Positions 48,901 through 61,656 of a stretch of 64,000 nt of DNA are shown piece after piece. Made by a program: the position numbers and the translations under genes. The DNA is taken from positions 10,861,780 to 10,925,779 of the forward strand of contig CM057158.1 of the NCBI GenBank assembly GCA_029962745.1, given 5' to 3'. Each line of letters begins with the position of its first letter. The stretch's first letter is position 1. Source of the DNA: Echinometra lucunter. Lineage: Eukaryota; Echinodermata; Echinoidea; Camarodonta; Echinometridae. A model generated the notes under the pieces. It had not been told where the DNA came from. It made no database searches and worked only from the letters and a program-made list of their open reading frames with translations.

Positions 48901-51036
48901 ACTTGGATGGTAGCTGCTCTATTGAGACCTCAAAGTAATTGGGGGGTCGAAGGTCATTTATGTAGGTCAAAGGTCAATGTTAACTTTTTCTGCTGGAGTT
49001 AGTAACTGTGAACCACTAGCCCATTTGTTAAACTAAACTTGGGATCTCAGTTTGATTTGGGGGTCAAAGGTCAAATGAGTTGACATGTTAACATTTTCTA
49101 CTAGGGTTAGTAACTTTTGAACCACTAGCCCGTTTGTAACCAAACTTGGATGGTACATGCCTTACAGTGACCTTAAAGCTGGTCTCTAGTTTTGGTAAAT
49201 CTCAGAAAAGTATTTTTAAATATTTCACTTCATTGCCAAAATGAGATGAGAGACTGTATCATAAAACCTTTATGATGTATAGGATACTGATTACTGAATA
49301 AAAACTCATTTGTGTGGGTGTATTTTTCAATCAAAATGCCAAATCTTTAGTTTTCAGACCCCTAAAACATTCTCAACGCAGCATCACACAGTGCTCATAC
49401 ACACACACAAAAAAAAACAATGGGAGTTCCATTTGGCCACAGGTACATAGCGAATCACTGTGTGTTTTATGCCGAGCTCGTCAGCATGGAGGTGTCAGAG
49501 CCTACCGTTGAGTGTGACCGTTATACTGCGTTTCACTCGTACATTTACTATAAAATTCATCAGAATTCATGGAAGGAATGTCAGACAATTTAACACATAT
49601 ATCTTTTCATGCAAGATGGACATTATGAGACTATACTTGCTCAGTTCAATGTCAATTCTCATTTTGCTAGCAAAACTAGAGACAGGATAGGGGTCAGAGA
49701 TCACGTATGCAGGTCAAATGTTAACATTTACCAGGGGTTGGTAACTTTCAAGCCCATTTGTAACCTAACTTGGATGATAGATGGCTTATAAGGACCTCAG
49801 TGTTAGTTGCAGTCAAGGGTCATGTTTGTAGGTCAAAGGTCAAATGCGATCAAATTACAATTTACCTGCAAGAATGATGGCAAGTGGATGTGACGAGACA
49901 CATTATGGCTACTGGCTTGTTGAATCTATTCCTTATTGAACTTGATGTACAGTATGTGGGCCCATAACTGCATGAAATATTCACAGGATTAACCCATTCA
50001 TGACAGAGGTCCACATTTTGTGGTTTCGCCTTGTATCTTTTGATGCAAAGCCCTAAAAATCATAGCCAAATACATGAGCAGAAAGAGCAAAAAATTCTAC
50101 ATAAACTGGGCCCATTTTGGTTGCATTAATATTTGTTGTTTGATGCTGAAAATTTTTTTAAAGGAAAATAAGCATTAAAATCCTTAAATTGGCAATGTGA
50201 TAGAAAGTTTAAATCACTGTTTTCCCCTGCAAATTGGCAACTTTTTGACTTCTCATCATAATTTCCGTCAATTTATATTCATTTCAGATACATGATGTTT
50301 TATAAGAAAATGTAGCAATAAAATAAAAATGTTGGTTTGCCAATTTGAAGAATAAAAGCTGATTCAAATTAGGCTTTAAATAATTCCTGTCAGGAATGGG
50401 TTAAACTGAATTTGAATACTGGTACCAATTGTCATGTGAGGCTCTCCTTGGAAGCTATGGTATGTGATGACTGTATGTACTCACCTAATCATTGGCATCA
50501 CAATTACACAAAAGATTTGAATATAGACAGTATATACCTGGGTTATATCCATCAAATTTATCTGGCTCTAGATCTCCTATTCTGCTAATAATTTCTGCAT
50601 CCTGCAGTACTGCATCGTACAAAAAAATGTGAAGAAGTGATGAATTTTGCAGGAGTAGCATAAAAGTACTTCATAATTATACCATCACACACAGGTGCCC
50701 ACATTTATGATAATGATACTAGTATATACTATATATAGGACCACAATGCAATATTGGTATTAAAAAATGCTATAATTGTCAAGTCATATAAAGTCTAACT
50801 GAATGCTATCTATATCATTTCTTTATTTCATTAGTTTTTATCCCATTTTCTTATCTCCCCTTCTTTCACAGAGAAGTCTTATCAAACCGATCATCGTGAT
50901 TGTGCTGCATTGAAACATGACCCTAACAACTGGTTTTGGTTTTCATGTACTACTTCTACACTTCGTTCAGTTTGCAAGAAAGTCCATCAACTTGTTACCA
51001 CCACAGTTCCTATTACAAACACTCTGCCCATTGGTG
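45782..51036 (+). CDS. L3: C-type lectin gene, complete CTLD (leader exon in the gap)
   Basis: Exons 45782-45946, 48395-48499 and 50872-51036 reconstruct an uninterrupted long-form CTLD. It has six cysteines (YGC, GYCY, THC, RDCA, FSCT, SVCKK), WIGITD and NWAGEKSYQ. The Glu-Pro-Asn sugar motif is E-K-S and the W-N-D motif is W-F-S, so canonical calcium-site-2 ligands are missing. After SVCKK the frame continues as VHQLVTTTVPITNTLPIG, a Thr-rich linker, and meets a GTAATG donor-like site in phase 1. Without splicing there it would read on to 51305. The signal-peptide exon seen in L1 and L2 would fall in the gap before 44775. Intron 2 is short because the 5.85 kb insertion is absent. Confidence 0.88.
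46130..47420 (+). repeat. Tandem array, L3
   Basis: Same array, shorter by a deletion of about 170 bp at 47167. Confidence 0.72.
46629..46993 (+). mobile_element. hAT-like MITE, L3
   Basis: Same insertion, duplications 46621-46628 and 46994-47001. Absent from L4. Confidence 0.75.
47424..47903 (+). mobile_element. TTAA/AGGGGG MITE, second locus in L3
   Basis: Same family inserted at a different TTAA. Single TTAA in L2 (36529), L1 (21439) and L4 (62780). Confidence 0.82.
48395..48499 (+). CDS. L3 exon: CTLD central part
   Basis: 105 nt. Encodes FVWIGITDEEEEGVF, SDGTPITFQNWAG. The three substitutions from L2 change two codons (AAT to GAG, AAC to ACC), both replacement. Confidence 0.9.
49157..50460 (-). 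repeat. L3 copy of the intron-2 segment
   Basis: Inverted counterpart of 1-907. It lacks the poly-T/poly-G expansion and holds a TTAA/CCC MITE. Confidence 0.88.
49993..50400 (+). mobile_element. TTAA/CCC MITE (piggyBac-like)
   Basis: TTAA on both sides; termini CCCATTCATGACAG and CTGTCAGGAATGGG match 13 of 14. Empty TTAA at 61-64 and 12222-12225. Confidence 0.82.
50872..51036 (+). CDS. L3 exon: CTLD C-terminal part plus Thr-rich linker
   Basis: Acceptor TTTCACAG joins in phase to exon 48395-48499. Encodes EKSYQTDHRDCAALKHD, NNWFWFSCTTSTLRSVCKK, then the TTTVPITNT linker. The end at GGTG/GTAATG is inferred; the same sequence is conserved in the L1 copy. Confidence 0.8.
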
Positions 51037-52103
51037 GTAATGATTTTTTGGTCCATCTTGCCCGAATGGGCCAATTAAGCTTATGCCATGGCGTGGCATT
51101 AGTTGTCCGGCGTCTGGTGTCCAGGGCCTGTCCACAATTTCAAAATGCTTCTTCTTCGTCTTTTCTTGTCCAATTTCAATTCCCTTTGCTTTATATAATA
51201 GTATTAGGTGGGGGATTTGAAACTTCTGCTAAAAACTTAGAATTCATTGAATATACTAGTTTATGCAAATTTATTCAAAAATGTTTCTTCTTCTTCATTT
51301 ATTGACTGATTTTGATTCTGGAGCTCATCCAGCCTGAATGGGCCAGATGAGCTTATGCTGTGGCACGGCGTCTGGCGTCCAGCGTCTGGCGTCTGGTGTC
51401 TGTCGTCCGTCCGCGATTTCAAACTTCTTCTTTGTCATTTCCCATCCAATTTCACCTTTGTGTAGCTCAAGTAGCTCTACCAGATGAAAAAAAAAATGCT
51501 TCTTCTATATTTGTTGACCGATTTTGATTTTTTGTTTTTGTTTTTGTTTCATCTGGTAGAACTACTTGAGGTAAACAGAAAGTCTAAACAGAATTTTGAA
51601 ATTTTTGTCTCAGACATTATTCATGGTAATTTATGCAGATTTATTCAGATCACTTTTCAATGCTTGTTCTCCAATTTTTGACTTGCATAAAAGACTTACA
51701 TGCATCTCTGATACAGGTCAATGTTTCATTTTAACATGACATTTCGCCCAATCTGTAATGGGCACTTCCTAATATGTATGTGATACATATCTTACTTATT
51801 CATTTCACCGTCAATTCGTTGAAAGTTAAGAATTGTGTGAATTACTTTATCTCGATGCCTGATGGAAATTGTGTTTAATCTGGTAGACCTACATGAGCTA
51901 CATAGAATTCTACACAGAATCCTGACATTTCTGTCTCAAACGTTATTTATGCTAATTTTTGCAAGTCTATTTTAAAAAAATCACCAAAAAATGCTTCTCC
52001 TTCATTTATGGTCAGATTTTGATTTTTTTTTCTTTCATCTGGTAGAGCTACTTGAGCTACACAGAATTTCTACACAGAATTTTGAAATTTCGTCTCTAAC
52101 ATT

Positions 52104-52701
52104 TTTTTTTTCCTTTCACTCTTAAAAGGTGCATTTACTGCAACAAAAGTCTCACATTCAGTTACAAAGCAATATAACATTCTACAGATACAGTTTCAAC
52201 ATTTCAGGCAAATTGTATATTTTTCGTTTTCCTTTTTTCACAAGGGCATTATTGTTATCGATTTGTGTTTTAAGTTCCTTCAAAAAAGTAAACCACAGTC
52301 TTTTCTTCCTTTCATCTTTTCCCTTTTCGTTCCTCAAAATCAACATTTTGTATATACTCCAATAGTCATGATATGATCCATACTTTTTCTTGGTAATTTT
52401 TCAACAAAGTATTAATACCGAAGCAAAGGCCTACGTTATAAACATTCTTAACCATCATGAATAGATATTCACGAAAGAAAGGAATGTTCATTTTGCATTT
52501 CAAAAAAATATGAAATAGGTCTTCTGTGCAATTACAAGCTTCACACTTACCAGAATTACTAAGTTGCCATAAAAACACAATCCTTCTGGTAAGAATCGAG
52601 TTATACAGCATTTTGAAATTAAACTGTTTCAATTTGTTTTCTTTTGTATATTCCAGATTTCTTTGAAAGATATTTTTCCATTCCATATAATCATTGTTCA
52701 A
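52104..52701 (-). mobile_element. Second LINE family, inverted copy
   Basis: Same insertion (duplications 52092-52103 and 52702-52713), so it predates the duplication. It has an uninterrupted 111-codon frame. Confidence 0.82.
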
Positions 52702-53687
52702 GTTTCTAACATTATTTATGCTAATTTATGCAAATTTATTCAGAAATCACAAAATATGCTTGTACTTACACTTGTTGACCGATTTTGATTTTTTTTTTTT
52801 TTTTGGTTTCATCCGGTAGAACTACATGAGGTTCACAGAACTTCTACACAGAATTTTGAAATTTTGTGTGAAACATTTATGGTAATTTATGCAAATTTAT
52901 TCACAGTCACAATTGAATGCTTGTTCCATATTTGTTGACTAGCAGAAAAGTACTTATATGCATCTATCTCATACAGGTCAGTGTTTCATTTTAACATGAC
53001 ATTTAACCCGATCTGTAATGAGCACTTCCTAATATGTACATGATACATATAGGTTTCTTATTCATTTAGTGACAGTTCATTCAAAATTGAAAATTGCATT
53101 AATTGCTTTAGCTAGATGCCGGATGAGCGCACATCATTGACGTGCTCATTGACACTAACAGTAATGTATTTAAAATTGAAGGAGTGTAGATTGGAGGCAT
53201 TTTTCAGGAGTGTGTTTGGAAAACGATCCTGGACCCGTGAAAGATCAGCCTGCCCGCGCGTACTGTATGTGCGCTCGGAAAAACGATCCCCAGTCTTTGC
53301 TTCTTGTTTTAAAAAAAACCCTAACAAAAGTTAGGTGTTCTGAAAAACAAAGGCCGGTGACCCATGTATGATACAATAATACTACAGTAGTATAATACTG
53401 CAATACTATGATACTGAAACACTATCAGAATGATAAAAACAATGATGATAATGACAAAGATGATGATAAATGCTAATAATGATGATGATAATAATAATAT
53501 TGATAATAAGCTTAGGAACTTACAGTAAAAAAAAATGCTCCAGTGAAACCTGCCTATAATGGCCACCCAAGGGGAAAGAAAAATGTTTGGCTAGACAGGT
53601 GGTTGCTACAGACAGGTTCTTAAACACATGATTTATATCCATGGGAATCAATTTAAGTGACCACTTATAGGAGGGTGGCTGCTATAG

Positions 53688-54432
53688 ACCAATTTCACAA
53701 CGCAAGAGGGCAGCAGACAGTTCGACACAGTTCGACATACTGCGGTGGGCGCTCCAACTTTTATAGTACACAAGTCAATAGCGCGTTATGTACATTCGTT
53801 CGATTTTTTTGTCTATTTTGACCAGTATATGCAGATTTGTTTTAATATTTGCAATGAGAAATTATCAGGGAAGTTCAGTTCAGTTTAAAAATTGGAAGCT
53901 AACTGAGTGCGAAATTCACTCGCTTTTGACTCATGAAGCCTGTTTGTGTGAGAAGCCGTACTCCCTACACTGGTTTCCGTAAGCAATGCAAAGGAATCCG
54001 TCGCCAGTGGGTAAAAATATCAACAGAAAGGACTTTGAAGTCAAGAAACATTATCAATATGTACTTTGGCGTAAAATGTAATGAGTGAAAACATGACTTT
54101 GTAAACAGGGTAAGATTTAGGGCTCCCGTTTACTACGGCTTCTATGCTGCAATCGAACTTTTACTGACAAAACTAAGTAGAAAAACCATAGAAAGTACAA
54201 AAATACACCATACCTTCATCCGTCAGATATGACCATTGTCTTACCTCATCTACCCATGTATCCATGCTTTATTTTATTGATCTAGAATAAAGTAAATTGA
54301 ACAATATCGGGGCATATGTCATATCTTACATTCATTTTGTGCACAGAGCCAATCGCGGTCAGCGTGCTTGCCAACCGCAGCAATGGCGTCGCCGATAGAG
54401 GGCCAAATACATAAGCCGGAGGTGAAATTGGT
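53688..54432 (+). mobile_element. CTATAG-targeting element, second locus
   Basis: Same family at a different site, flanked by CTATAG (53682-53687, 54433-54438); the L1-side block has the empty site at 9057-9062. Termini ACCAATTTCAC and GTGAAATTGGT are exact inverted repeats. Confidence 0.87.
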
Positions 54433-54692
54433 CTATAGAGAGATGGTCTCTAAGTCGGCTTTGACTGTGTTCATCATAAGTGATCGCATGTGCGCCTGGG
54501 AAGAGAGAGAGAGTTGGAGAAGTTTTTGATCTTTGAACTTTGTTTTTAAAAAAATCCAGGCTTTTTTGGAAAATGAAGACCAGGGACCCATGTACTACTG
54601 TATGAATGATCGGCATGGGTGCAGTGTGCCACCTGTCTATAACGACCATTTTTTTTCTCTGTTCGGGTGGCCACTATGGACAGGTTTTGCTG

Positions 54693-57080
54693 TAGTTGGT
54701 TTACCATCATAAAGATTAAGCTTATTAATATTATTATCATTATAACATTATTGTTATTGATACTATTATTTTTGTTATCATCATAATTATTATCATCATG
54801 ATTTGGTGGTCCGTCATCTTTGATAGATCACCTTTTAATTTCGCTGGAATTTTCTTCTTAAAGTAGATATTCATTGATTTAAAAACTGACTCAATTTTCA
54901 TAATTGCGTAGGTGAAGCTTAGATTGAACAAGTTTGTCAAAATGCATCGCTTAGAAATATTCGAAGTATTAATTATTATCAATTAGGCGCTAAAATACAG
55001 CCCCGACATAGCGCCTGAAGAGCTCTCAAAACACCGCTGAGATGTGTGACGTCACGGGTGGGATGTCAATTACACAAGCAGACGATGTCCTATAACATTT
55101 CACACATTTTCAGTGCCTCTTTTGTCGTCCTCTATTCAGTTATTTCTTTCACTTCATTAGCGTCAGTCTAAATGTTTAATCTATTCTCTTCCCTAAACCC
55201 CGTGCATGGTATCATTTAGATGGAAAATGAGGCGTTACAGTGATAAAGAAATCAACAAAATAGACGCAATTGCATTTTCAGCTGCACACACTGCGCTATG
55301 TTCGGCGTTTCAAGAGGGAGCGACTACCTTCCATGCAATCATTCGGCAGGCTTTTCGATTTGAAAGTGTGGTTTCTTCGACTGTTCATTAACTCTTATCC
55401 TGTATATTTACAAAAATGAGATTTCAGTTATTAGATTTGGTTTCATTTCCCTTTTAGTATGGTGTAAAAATGAGCACGTTAAAATACACTTAATTCTTTA
55501 TTATTTGAGAAATAATTGCACTGCAATTATGTTCATTCTGTATGGGATGTCCTCTGCTTGGACAGGGTTGAACCCGTTCGTGACGTCAGTAAAACATCGT
55601 TATTTCTTTTTTTTATTTATTTATTTTTTTTTTTGCGAATCGCTCCTATATCACAGATGCTGGAAGGTGGTTTTATTTGTATCATTTTTAAATTACTTGA
55701 TACGTAGTTGACGTGAAACTGATATGATTGCTATCTGTTAGCTTTCCAGTTTCTAGTGATCATTTGCCATATTTGTGATTTTCTTTGAATATGTACTTTA
55801 ATCTTTTTATCCCCCCCCCCCTCCTTTTTTGTGTAGTCGAAATCTCAGAATTGGTTCAGTCAATTTTCATCAAATTTTCATCGGTCATCAATCTTAATGA
55901 GATCTCGGTTTTCCAATCATTTTCAAGTTCATCAGTTCATCGTGACGTCATCCAAGAGCCATTTTGTAAATGTCATGTCATGATCATATCTACATAACGG
56001 AATGTCATTTCTGATTCATATTTGGCATGATGAATGTCCATGGGTCCAAACAATTCCATTTATTTAGACGCCTACACGTACGTCCGCGTGTCAGCACGCG
56101 CGCAAAAATTATAAATGCTCAGAATTGTCTCAAATTCTTTTTGCACACGTTTTAGGCCAGTTTATTCAACTTTCGGTCAGTCATCAGTCACCACAAGTGC
56201 AAGTTCCACATTTTTTTCAAGGTCAAAAAGTCATTATGACCTCGTCCAGGTGCCATTTTGTCAAAATCAACAAATGGTCATATCTCCCAAACTGGATCAT
56301 GAATCCTCTTCAAAATTGGAACAGAATCACATCTTGGACAAACATCATGCACACGCAAAACTAGAACCCTAGATCAATTCAAATTTTTTTAGCGTTTTTT
56401 TTTTTTTTAAAGTGTCAACGTCATTTTCTTGTCCATCTTTTCCTTTGAATCTCTATAATCATGCCTTCCTCAACAAAAACAACTGTCTACTTTTGAAGGT
56501 AATGCCTGTCCATTTTATATACAACCCAAAAATTTTGAAATTGTTGCGTCTTTTCTCTCAATTAGCAAATGAAATACAGAAAATTTCAATAGTAATTTCC
56601 CTTAAAGACCAATCTTCCACCTATTTTTCGGCAGTGATATCTTTGATACTGAATGTTTAGACTTAATGAAATTCAGCACAAGCATTATGCTTTATAAGAA
56701 AATTCTTCACTTAAATATTCAAAGTCATCAAGTCAATATGACTTCTAGGCGCCATTTTGTCAAAATCACCTAAAGGTTATACTTTCATAACGGAAGATCA
56801 TTTCTCATATGTGGCATGATTGAAGTTCACATCAGTCCAAAGATTTCCAACAACTTAGACCTGCACAATACGCGTACGTCCGTGCGTCAGCGCGCAAAAA
56901 TAAAAAATGCTCAGAATCTATCAAATTCATTTTTCACACGATTCAGGCCATTTCAAGCCTTCCACAAATTTGCGCGCGCCATATTTGCATGCGCAGCCCA
57001 TGCAAAATGTAAAAATGCCATTTTTTTTTTTTGCATGATTTGCACTCCTGATAGAATTTTTGGCAATATTCGACAATCTG
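54693..57080. other. Non-genic region downstream of L3
   Basis: The first part mirrors 7262-8810. 56680-57000 is a diverged direct repeat of 55860-56180 (GCCATTTTGTCAAAATCA, GCTCAGAAT). No gene recognised. Confidence 0.45.
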
Positions 57081-57217
57081 GGGAGCGTTTCATGAAGAGT
57101 TTTGTCGGTGATTTTCAACGATTAATTTGCTGTCAGCCAATCATATGCGAGGATTTTCAGTAGCTTGTAACATTTGTCGGTGATTTTCACCGACAAAACT
57201 CTTCATGAAACGCTCCC
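57081..57217. mobile_element. 137-bp MITE with GGGAGCGTTTCATGAA termini
   Basis: Inverted ends of about 31 bp (GGGAGCGTTTCATGAAGAG) with a 3-bp CTG duplication (57078-57080, 57218-57220). 3-bp duplication and G-rich end fit PIF/Harbinger. Confidence 0.7.
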
Positions 57218-57220
57218 CTG

Positions 57221-57889
57221 GAGTCGCTTTCAATTTACCGAAAAGTCGCACGTGCGCACTAAAGCTCAAAATCCGTGCGTGCATCTATGGGGCAAATAAT
57301 ACAAAAATGTGCAAAAACAAGCCTTTTAGGAATCCGCCATAGCTCCTTAGAAAGGGTGGAGACACCCCAATTTTTTTTACATATTCTGAAAGCTTATGAT
57401 TTCTAGATTTAAATTCATGAAGAAAAATGGCCCTTTCATGGTTAGAAAGTAATCATATATTCTCATCTCATGTCAAAACTTCAATTTTAAATTTACGACG
57501 ATATATTTCCTGTATTCAATTGTTGATATTTTGCGTATGGTTAATCGATTTTCTTCAGGATTTCGATATGTTGTAGCTGAGACAATTCCCTACGAGGCAT
57601 TTGAATTTGATTTCATTTTGACAATGGCATCATGGTCCAATTTTGGAATAAATAGATGCATTTAAATTTGTCACATTTTACGTGTATTCCCTATGGGACC
57701 CAACTCTTTCTCAAATCTTGATTCTACATTCCAGTCTTCTTTGAGCAATACATCTGTTATTTCTCCTCAATTTTCACGGAGCTTCGAATGTGTTCTAGCT
57801 CAAAAAATTATCTACGAGGAGGGTGACATTGATTTTTAATCAAACTTTGTTAGACTACCTAATACGTCCCCAGTGACAAATGCAAATAT
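57221..57889. other. Non-genic sequence
   Basis: AT-rich, nothing recognised. This is where an L4 leader exon would be expected by position, but no homologue of the L1/L2 leader is present. Confidence 0.45.
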
Positions 57890-58067
57890 ATCATTATTAT
57901 TATCATCATTATTATTATTATTATTTTCATTGATATTATTATTACTATTATTATTACTATTATTATTATTTGTGTCATTAATATTGTCATTTCTATTATC
58001 ATTATTGTTATTTTCCTTATCAAGATATTGTATCAGTGTTATTGTACTTATAAAAAAAATTCATATA

Positions 58068-58862
58068 AACACAACAAAAAAGTAACTCCCCCCTAATTCA
58101 AAGTAGCATAACTTTTTAACGAAAAAGTTTGGAGCAAAATAATTTGGCAGGAGTGTTTCTTCACTTATTGACTTACTTCTGTGTGAAAATGAGATTGATC
58201 CGTCAACTCATGCATGAGCGAGCAAACATTAAAGGCAAAAATGTCACTTTTCAAAAGTCACAAGAGTCATTTTGGGGCTCTGTGAAACAAACCTGTGGCG
58301 AATTTGAATTCTTCCTTTGTTTGATCCAGTCATGCCTATCCCCGACACTTTTCATGTTTATCACAGTTTGGGTGAACTCAGTTTTTTTGAGAAAAATTAT
58401 GTTCAGCCCTCCAAAATCTGCAAAATCCATTCAGTTTGTGGAAAAAACTGGCATCAACCAACATGAGTCAGCACATTATGTGAAAATACCAGGTATTCGT
58501 TTTTTTCCGGCATTAAACAGTAAGTTTTCAGTATTTATTGCTTCATCGTTCGCACTTTTGTCACTCAACCATGCATGGCACAACCTCGAAAAACATCAAC
58601 AACACTTAAAAAACGCCAGAAAAACCTTGTTTCACAAATCCCCCCAAATGACTCTTGTGACTTTTGAAAAAATGATATTTTTGCCTTTAATGTCTGCTCA
58701 CTCGTGCATGACTTGACAGATCAATCTCATTTTCAAACAGAAGTTAGTCAATAAGTGTAGGAACACTCCTGCCAAATTATTTTCCTAAAAACGTCTTCTT
58801 TTTTTTTTATATAAAGTTATGCTATTTTGAATTAGGGGGGAGTTACTTTTTTTGGTGTGTTT
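58068..58862. mobile_element. Foldback element with long inverted termini
   Basis: AAAGTAACTCCCCCCTAATT at one end and its reverse at the other; the arms extend over 200 bp. L1-L3 lack it between the AAT-rich tract and AGTACATGG. It carries a 195-codon frame (58129-58716) across both arms that shows no known domain. Confidence 0.75.
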
Positions 58863-59812
58863 AGTACATGGATCCCTGGTCTTTATGGTCTTCAATTTTC
58901 CTTAACAGCCTGGATTTTTTCAAAAAGAAGACCGGGGATTGTCTCCTGGGTGCCAGTACAGATGCAGACACACCGATCATTCATAGGCCTTTGGTCTTTT
59001 GTCTTCGTTTTCCAAACACCCCATGTTTCAAGATTCTTAAAAAACGTAGTCTCTTTCCGGGAATGTCTCATTTAGGCCTGTACATCATCCAAGTACATCA
59101 CTTTCTGAAGAGCACCTTAAACAAGAATTAAAGTAGGAGTGGTTTTGATACTGAAAACAACGAAACCTCTCTAACGTCCTTGATTTTTATACCCTTAACA
59201 GGGATTTTGTTCAAGAATTGTATCATCACCTCTAAATTTAAGGCCCTTATTCTTGATTTTTTGCTGTTTTAGATTCCCTAAACGCGTTATGTGCCTAATG
59301 CTGAAAAGATTACCCTTTTACTCTTTATCATGTACGTGGACCATGTATTGGCCTTAGGCTGTGGTCACAAAAGAGAACGGCGACCGACCGATGAGCAGCC
59401 TGCTGGGGCGCCGCTGGAATTCAGGCATCGCCCCACGATTTTTGGAGAAGTCGAGCGGGCTCCAACGCAGTGACAGTGACCGAATAATGACCCATCGATC
59501 CCCGCACGATCTCCCATTGGTCATCGGCAGATTTTAAGAAATCGCCCGCGGGCCAGCCGGTTATCATCTGGACATCTGCGGGTGTCCCGTAGGTGTACCG
59601 GCGGTGGCCCACCGGTCTCCCCGGTCTCCGCCGGGAATTTCTCAAGAACGACCTGGGTATATAATATGTGATTGCCCCTACGCCATCAAGAACAACGGTT
59701 TTACTCTGCATCTGACAGGTCAACTAGGTCTACGATGCCGTTGATTCCACTTCAATGACCACGACATCGAGGACATCGAGACCCACGAGCCCATAGGCTG
59801 AGCAGTGCCTTA

Positions 59813-61165
59813 TACCGTGTGTCTAAAAAAAAACGTAACACTTTTGAAATGGTTGCCAAATTGAGCATATGTAATTTTATGAAGAAATGTCGATATGCAT
59901 AGAAAGCTGAAAGACCAACCTTTCATATGATATGAAAAATTGGAAAAAAAATCATGCTTCGATGAACAGTGTTCACTTAAGTTAGAGGTATGAAAATGTG
60001 CCTGCGCAGGATTTTTCCTTCCAATTTTGGACAGGTAAGTTACTTGTAGCTTACAAAATAAGGTCGATATGAGATATTCATGATCGATGGATCAACAGGA
60101 TATTTTGAATACCTTGAATACCATTCCTTTTTCTCTGTTATTTATCAATCCCGAAACACCACCGCCCACCCCCCCCCCCACACACACACACGCACACACA
60201 CTTCCACTCCCATCTTATTGTATCATTGATCTGGTAGATGTGAACGGGATTAAGGATGAATGAGAATTGGCTAAATTGAAATATTCCAAATCATAACATT
60301 ACGCAACCCACTGTCCTCCCCTCCCACACACACACACACACACACACACATACAACCTTCTTCCTATCCTCTCACCTACTCCTTCCTTTTTTATCACTTT
60401 TCTTCTGAAAGTTTGGTGGATCATTTTTTTTCCATTAATAATCAAATTATTAACCAGTCACTCATTTTGATCAATGAAATCAATCGATAAATCACTGAAA
60501 CATTAATTCCATCAAGCAATTGCTCAAACCAATTATCACACGCACACAAACCACACACACACACGCACGTACACATACACCCACGCGCGCGCGCACACAC
60601 ACACACACACACACATTAGGTCAGACATGACAAAAACAAGTTAAATCTTTTTTTTTAAAGATGTTCATGTTTCTTTTATTTTTTTTTCTTATTTACAACT
60701 GCTTTGTTCATCTTAAAATGAAAGATCTGACAAAAGTAATCAGTTCATAGTCCACATGGCTATCTTTTCTTCTTGACTGAATATCACGGCTTTCAAAGTA
60801 CCGATTGAGTAAGGGTACCGGCATGGGTGGTGTTTGGGGATTGATAAATGACAGAGAGAAAGGACTGGTATTCAAAACATCCTTTTAACTCTTAATCCAT
60901 CGATCATGAATATCTCATATCAAATTTATTTTGTATGCTATACCTGTCCAAAATTGGAAGGAAAAATCCTGCGCAGGCCCATTTTCATACCTCTAACTTA
61001 AGTGAACCCTGTTCATCGAAGCATGATTTTTTTTCAATTTTTTCATTTCATATGAAAGGTTGGTCCTTTAGCTTTCCATACATATTGACATTTTTTCATG
61101 AAATAATAAATGCTCAATTTGGCAACCATTTCAAAAGTGTTACGTTTTTTTTGAGACACACGGTA
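59813..61165. mobile_element. Nested TA-flanked foldback element (mariner-like)
   Basis: TACCGTGTGTCT ... AGACACACGGTA flanked by TA. Arms of about 350 bp (to about 60168, from about 60816) are roughly 90% identical; CA microsatellites fill the loop. Confidence 0.72.
60540..60616 (+). repeat. CA/CG microsatellite
   Basis: Alternating CACACA with a CGCGCG core; further CA runs near 60180 and 60330. Confidence 0.9.
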
Positions 61166-61656
61166 TATGGCTGGGCAGAAGCCGCGGGTAATCAAACAGG
61201 CGCCACCTGCATGCCGGTCTATTTTGAACTAGCCGACCGGCGACCGACCGATCTCCAAGCGACGACCGGTCAGCGACCTCTCTGCAGTCTTTTCCTCTAG
61301 CGCCTTCGATTTTTTACCTTAATTGCTCGACAGAGACCACTCGATTAGGTCGGTCTCCAGGCGGTGACCGCCCGAGCACCAAGCGTATTTACGGCGGCGA
61401 GTGAAAAGTGAGCCGGCGCCGCCGATATTTTAACTCCTCGCTAAAACTTCAGCGGCGACTGAGCGATGCTCTAAATAACAGCAGTGCCCAGGTGGCTGCC
61501 ACTCGGTGACCGGGTGAAATTGGGTTTTTGGCTGTGTGACCATAGCCATACTTAAATCAAAGTAGGTCTTGACCATAGTTTAGATCTAGCCTCTTAATGT
61601 TTTTTTTTTTTTTTTTTTTTTTTTGTGTGTAAATTGTGTGTGTACATGCATATCAG

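Larger units (their letters stand above)
59357..61547. mobile_element. GC-rich element with GGCTGTGGTCACA termini, containing a nested element
   Basis: GGCTGTGGTCACA and TGTGACCATAGCC bound a block absent from L1-L3 at this position. Arms are rich in CGACCGACCGAT. Target duplication unclear. Confidence 0.6.

Noticed and set aside
61380..61500. GC-rich stretch as a CpG-island promoter
   Set aside because: It belongs to the arm of the GGCTGTGGTCACA element and has a mirrored partner near 59400-59640.
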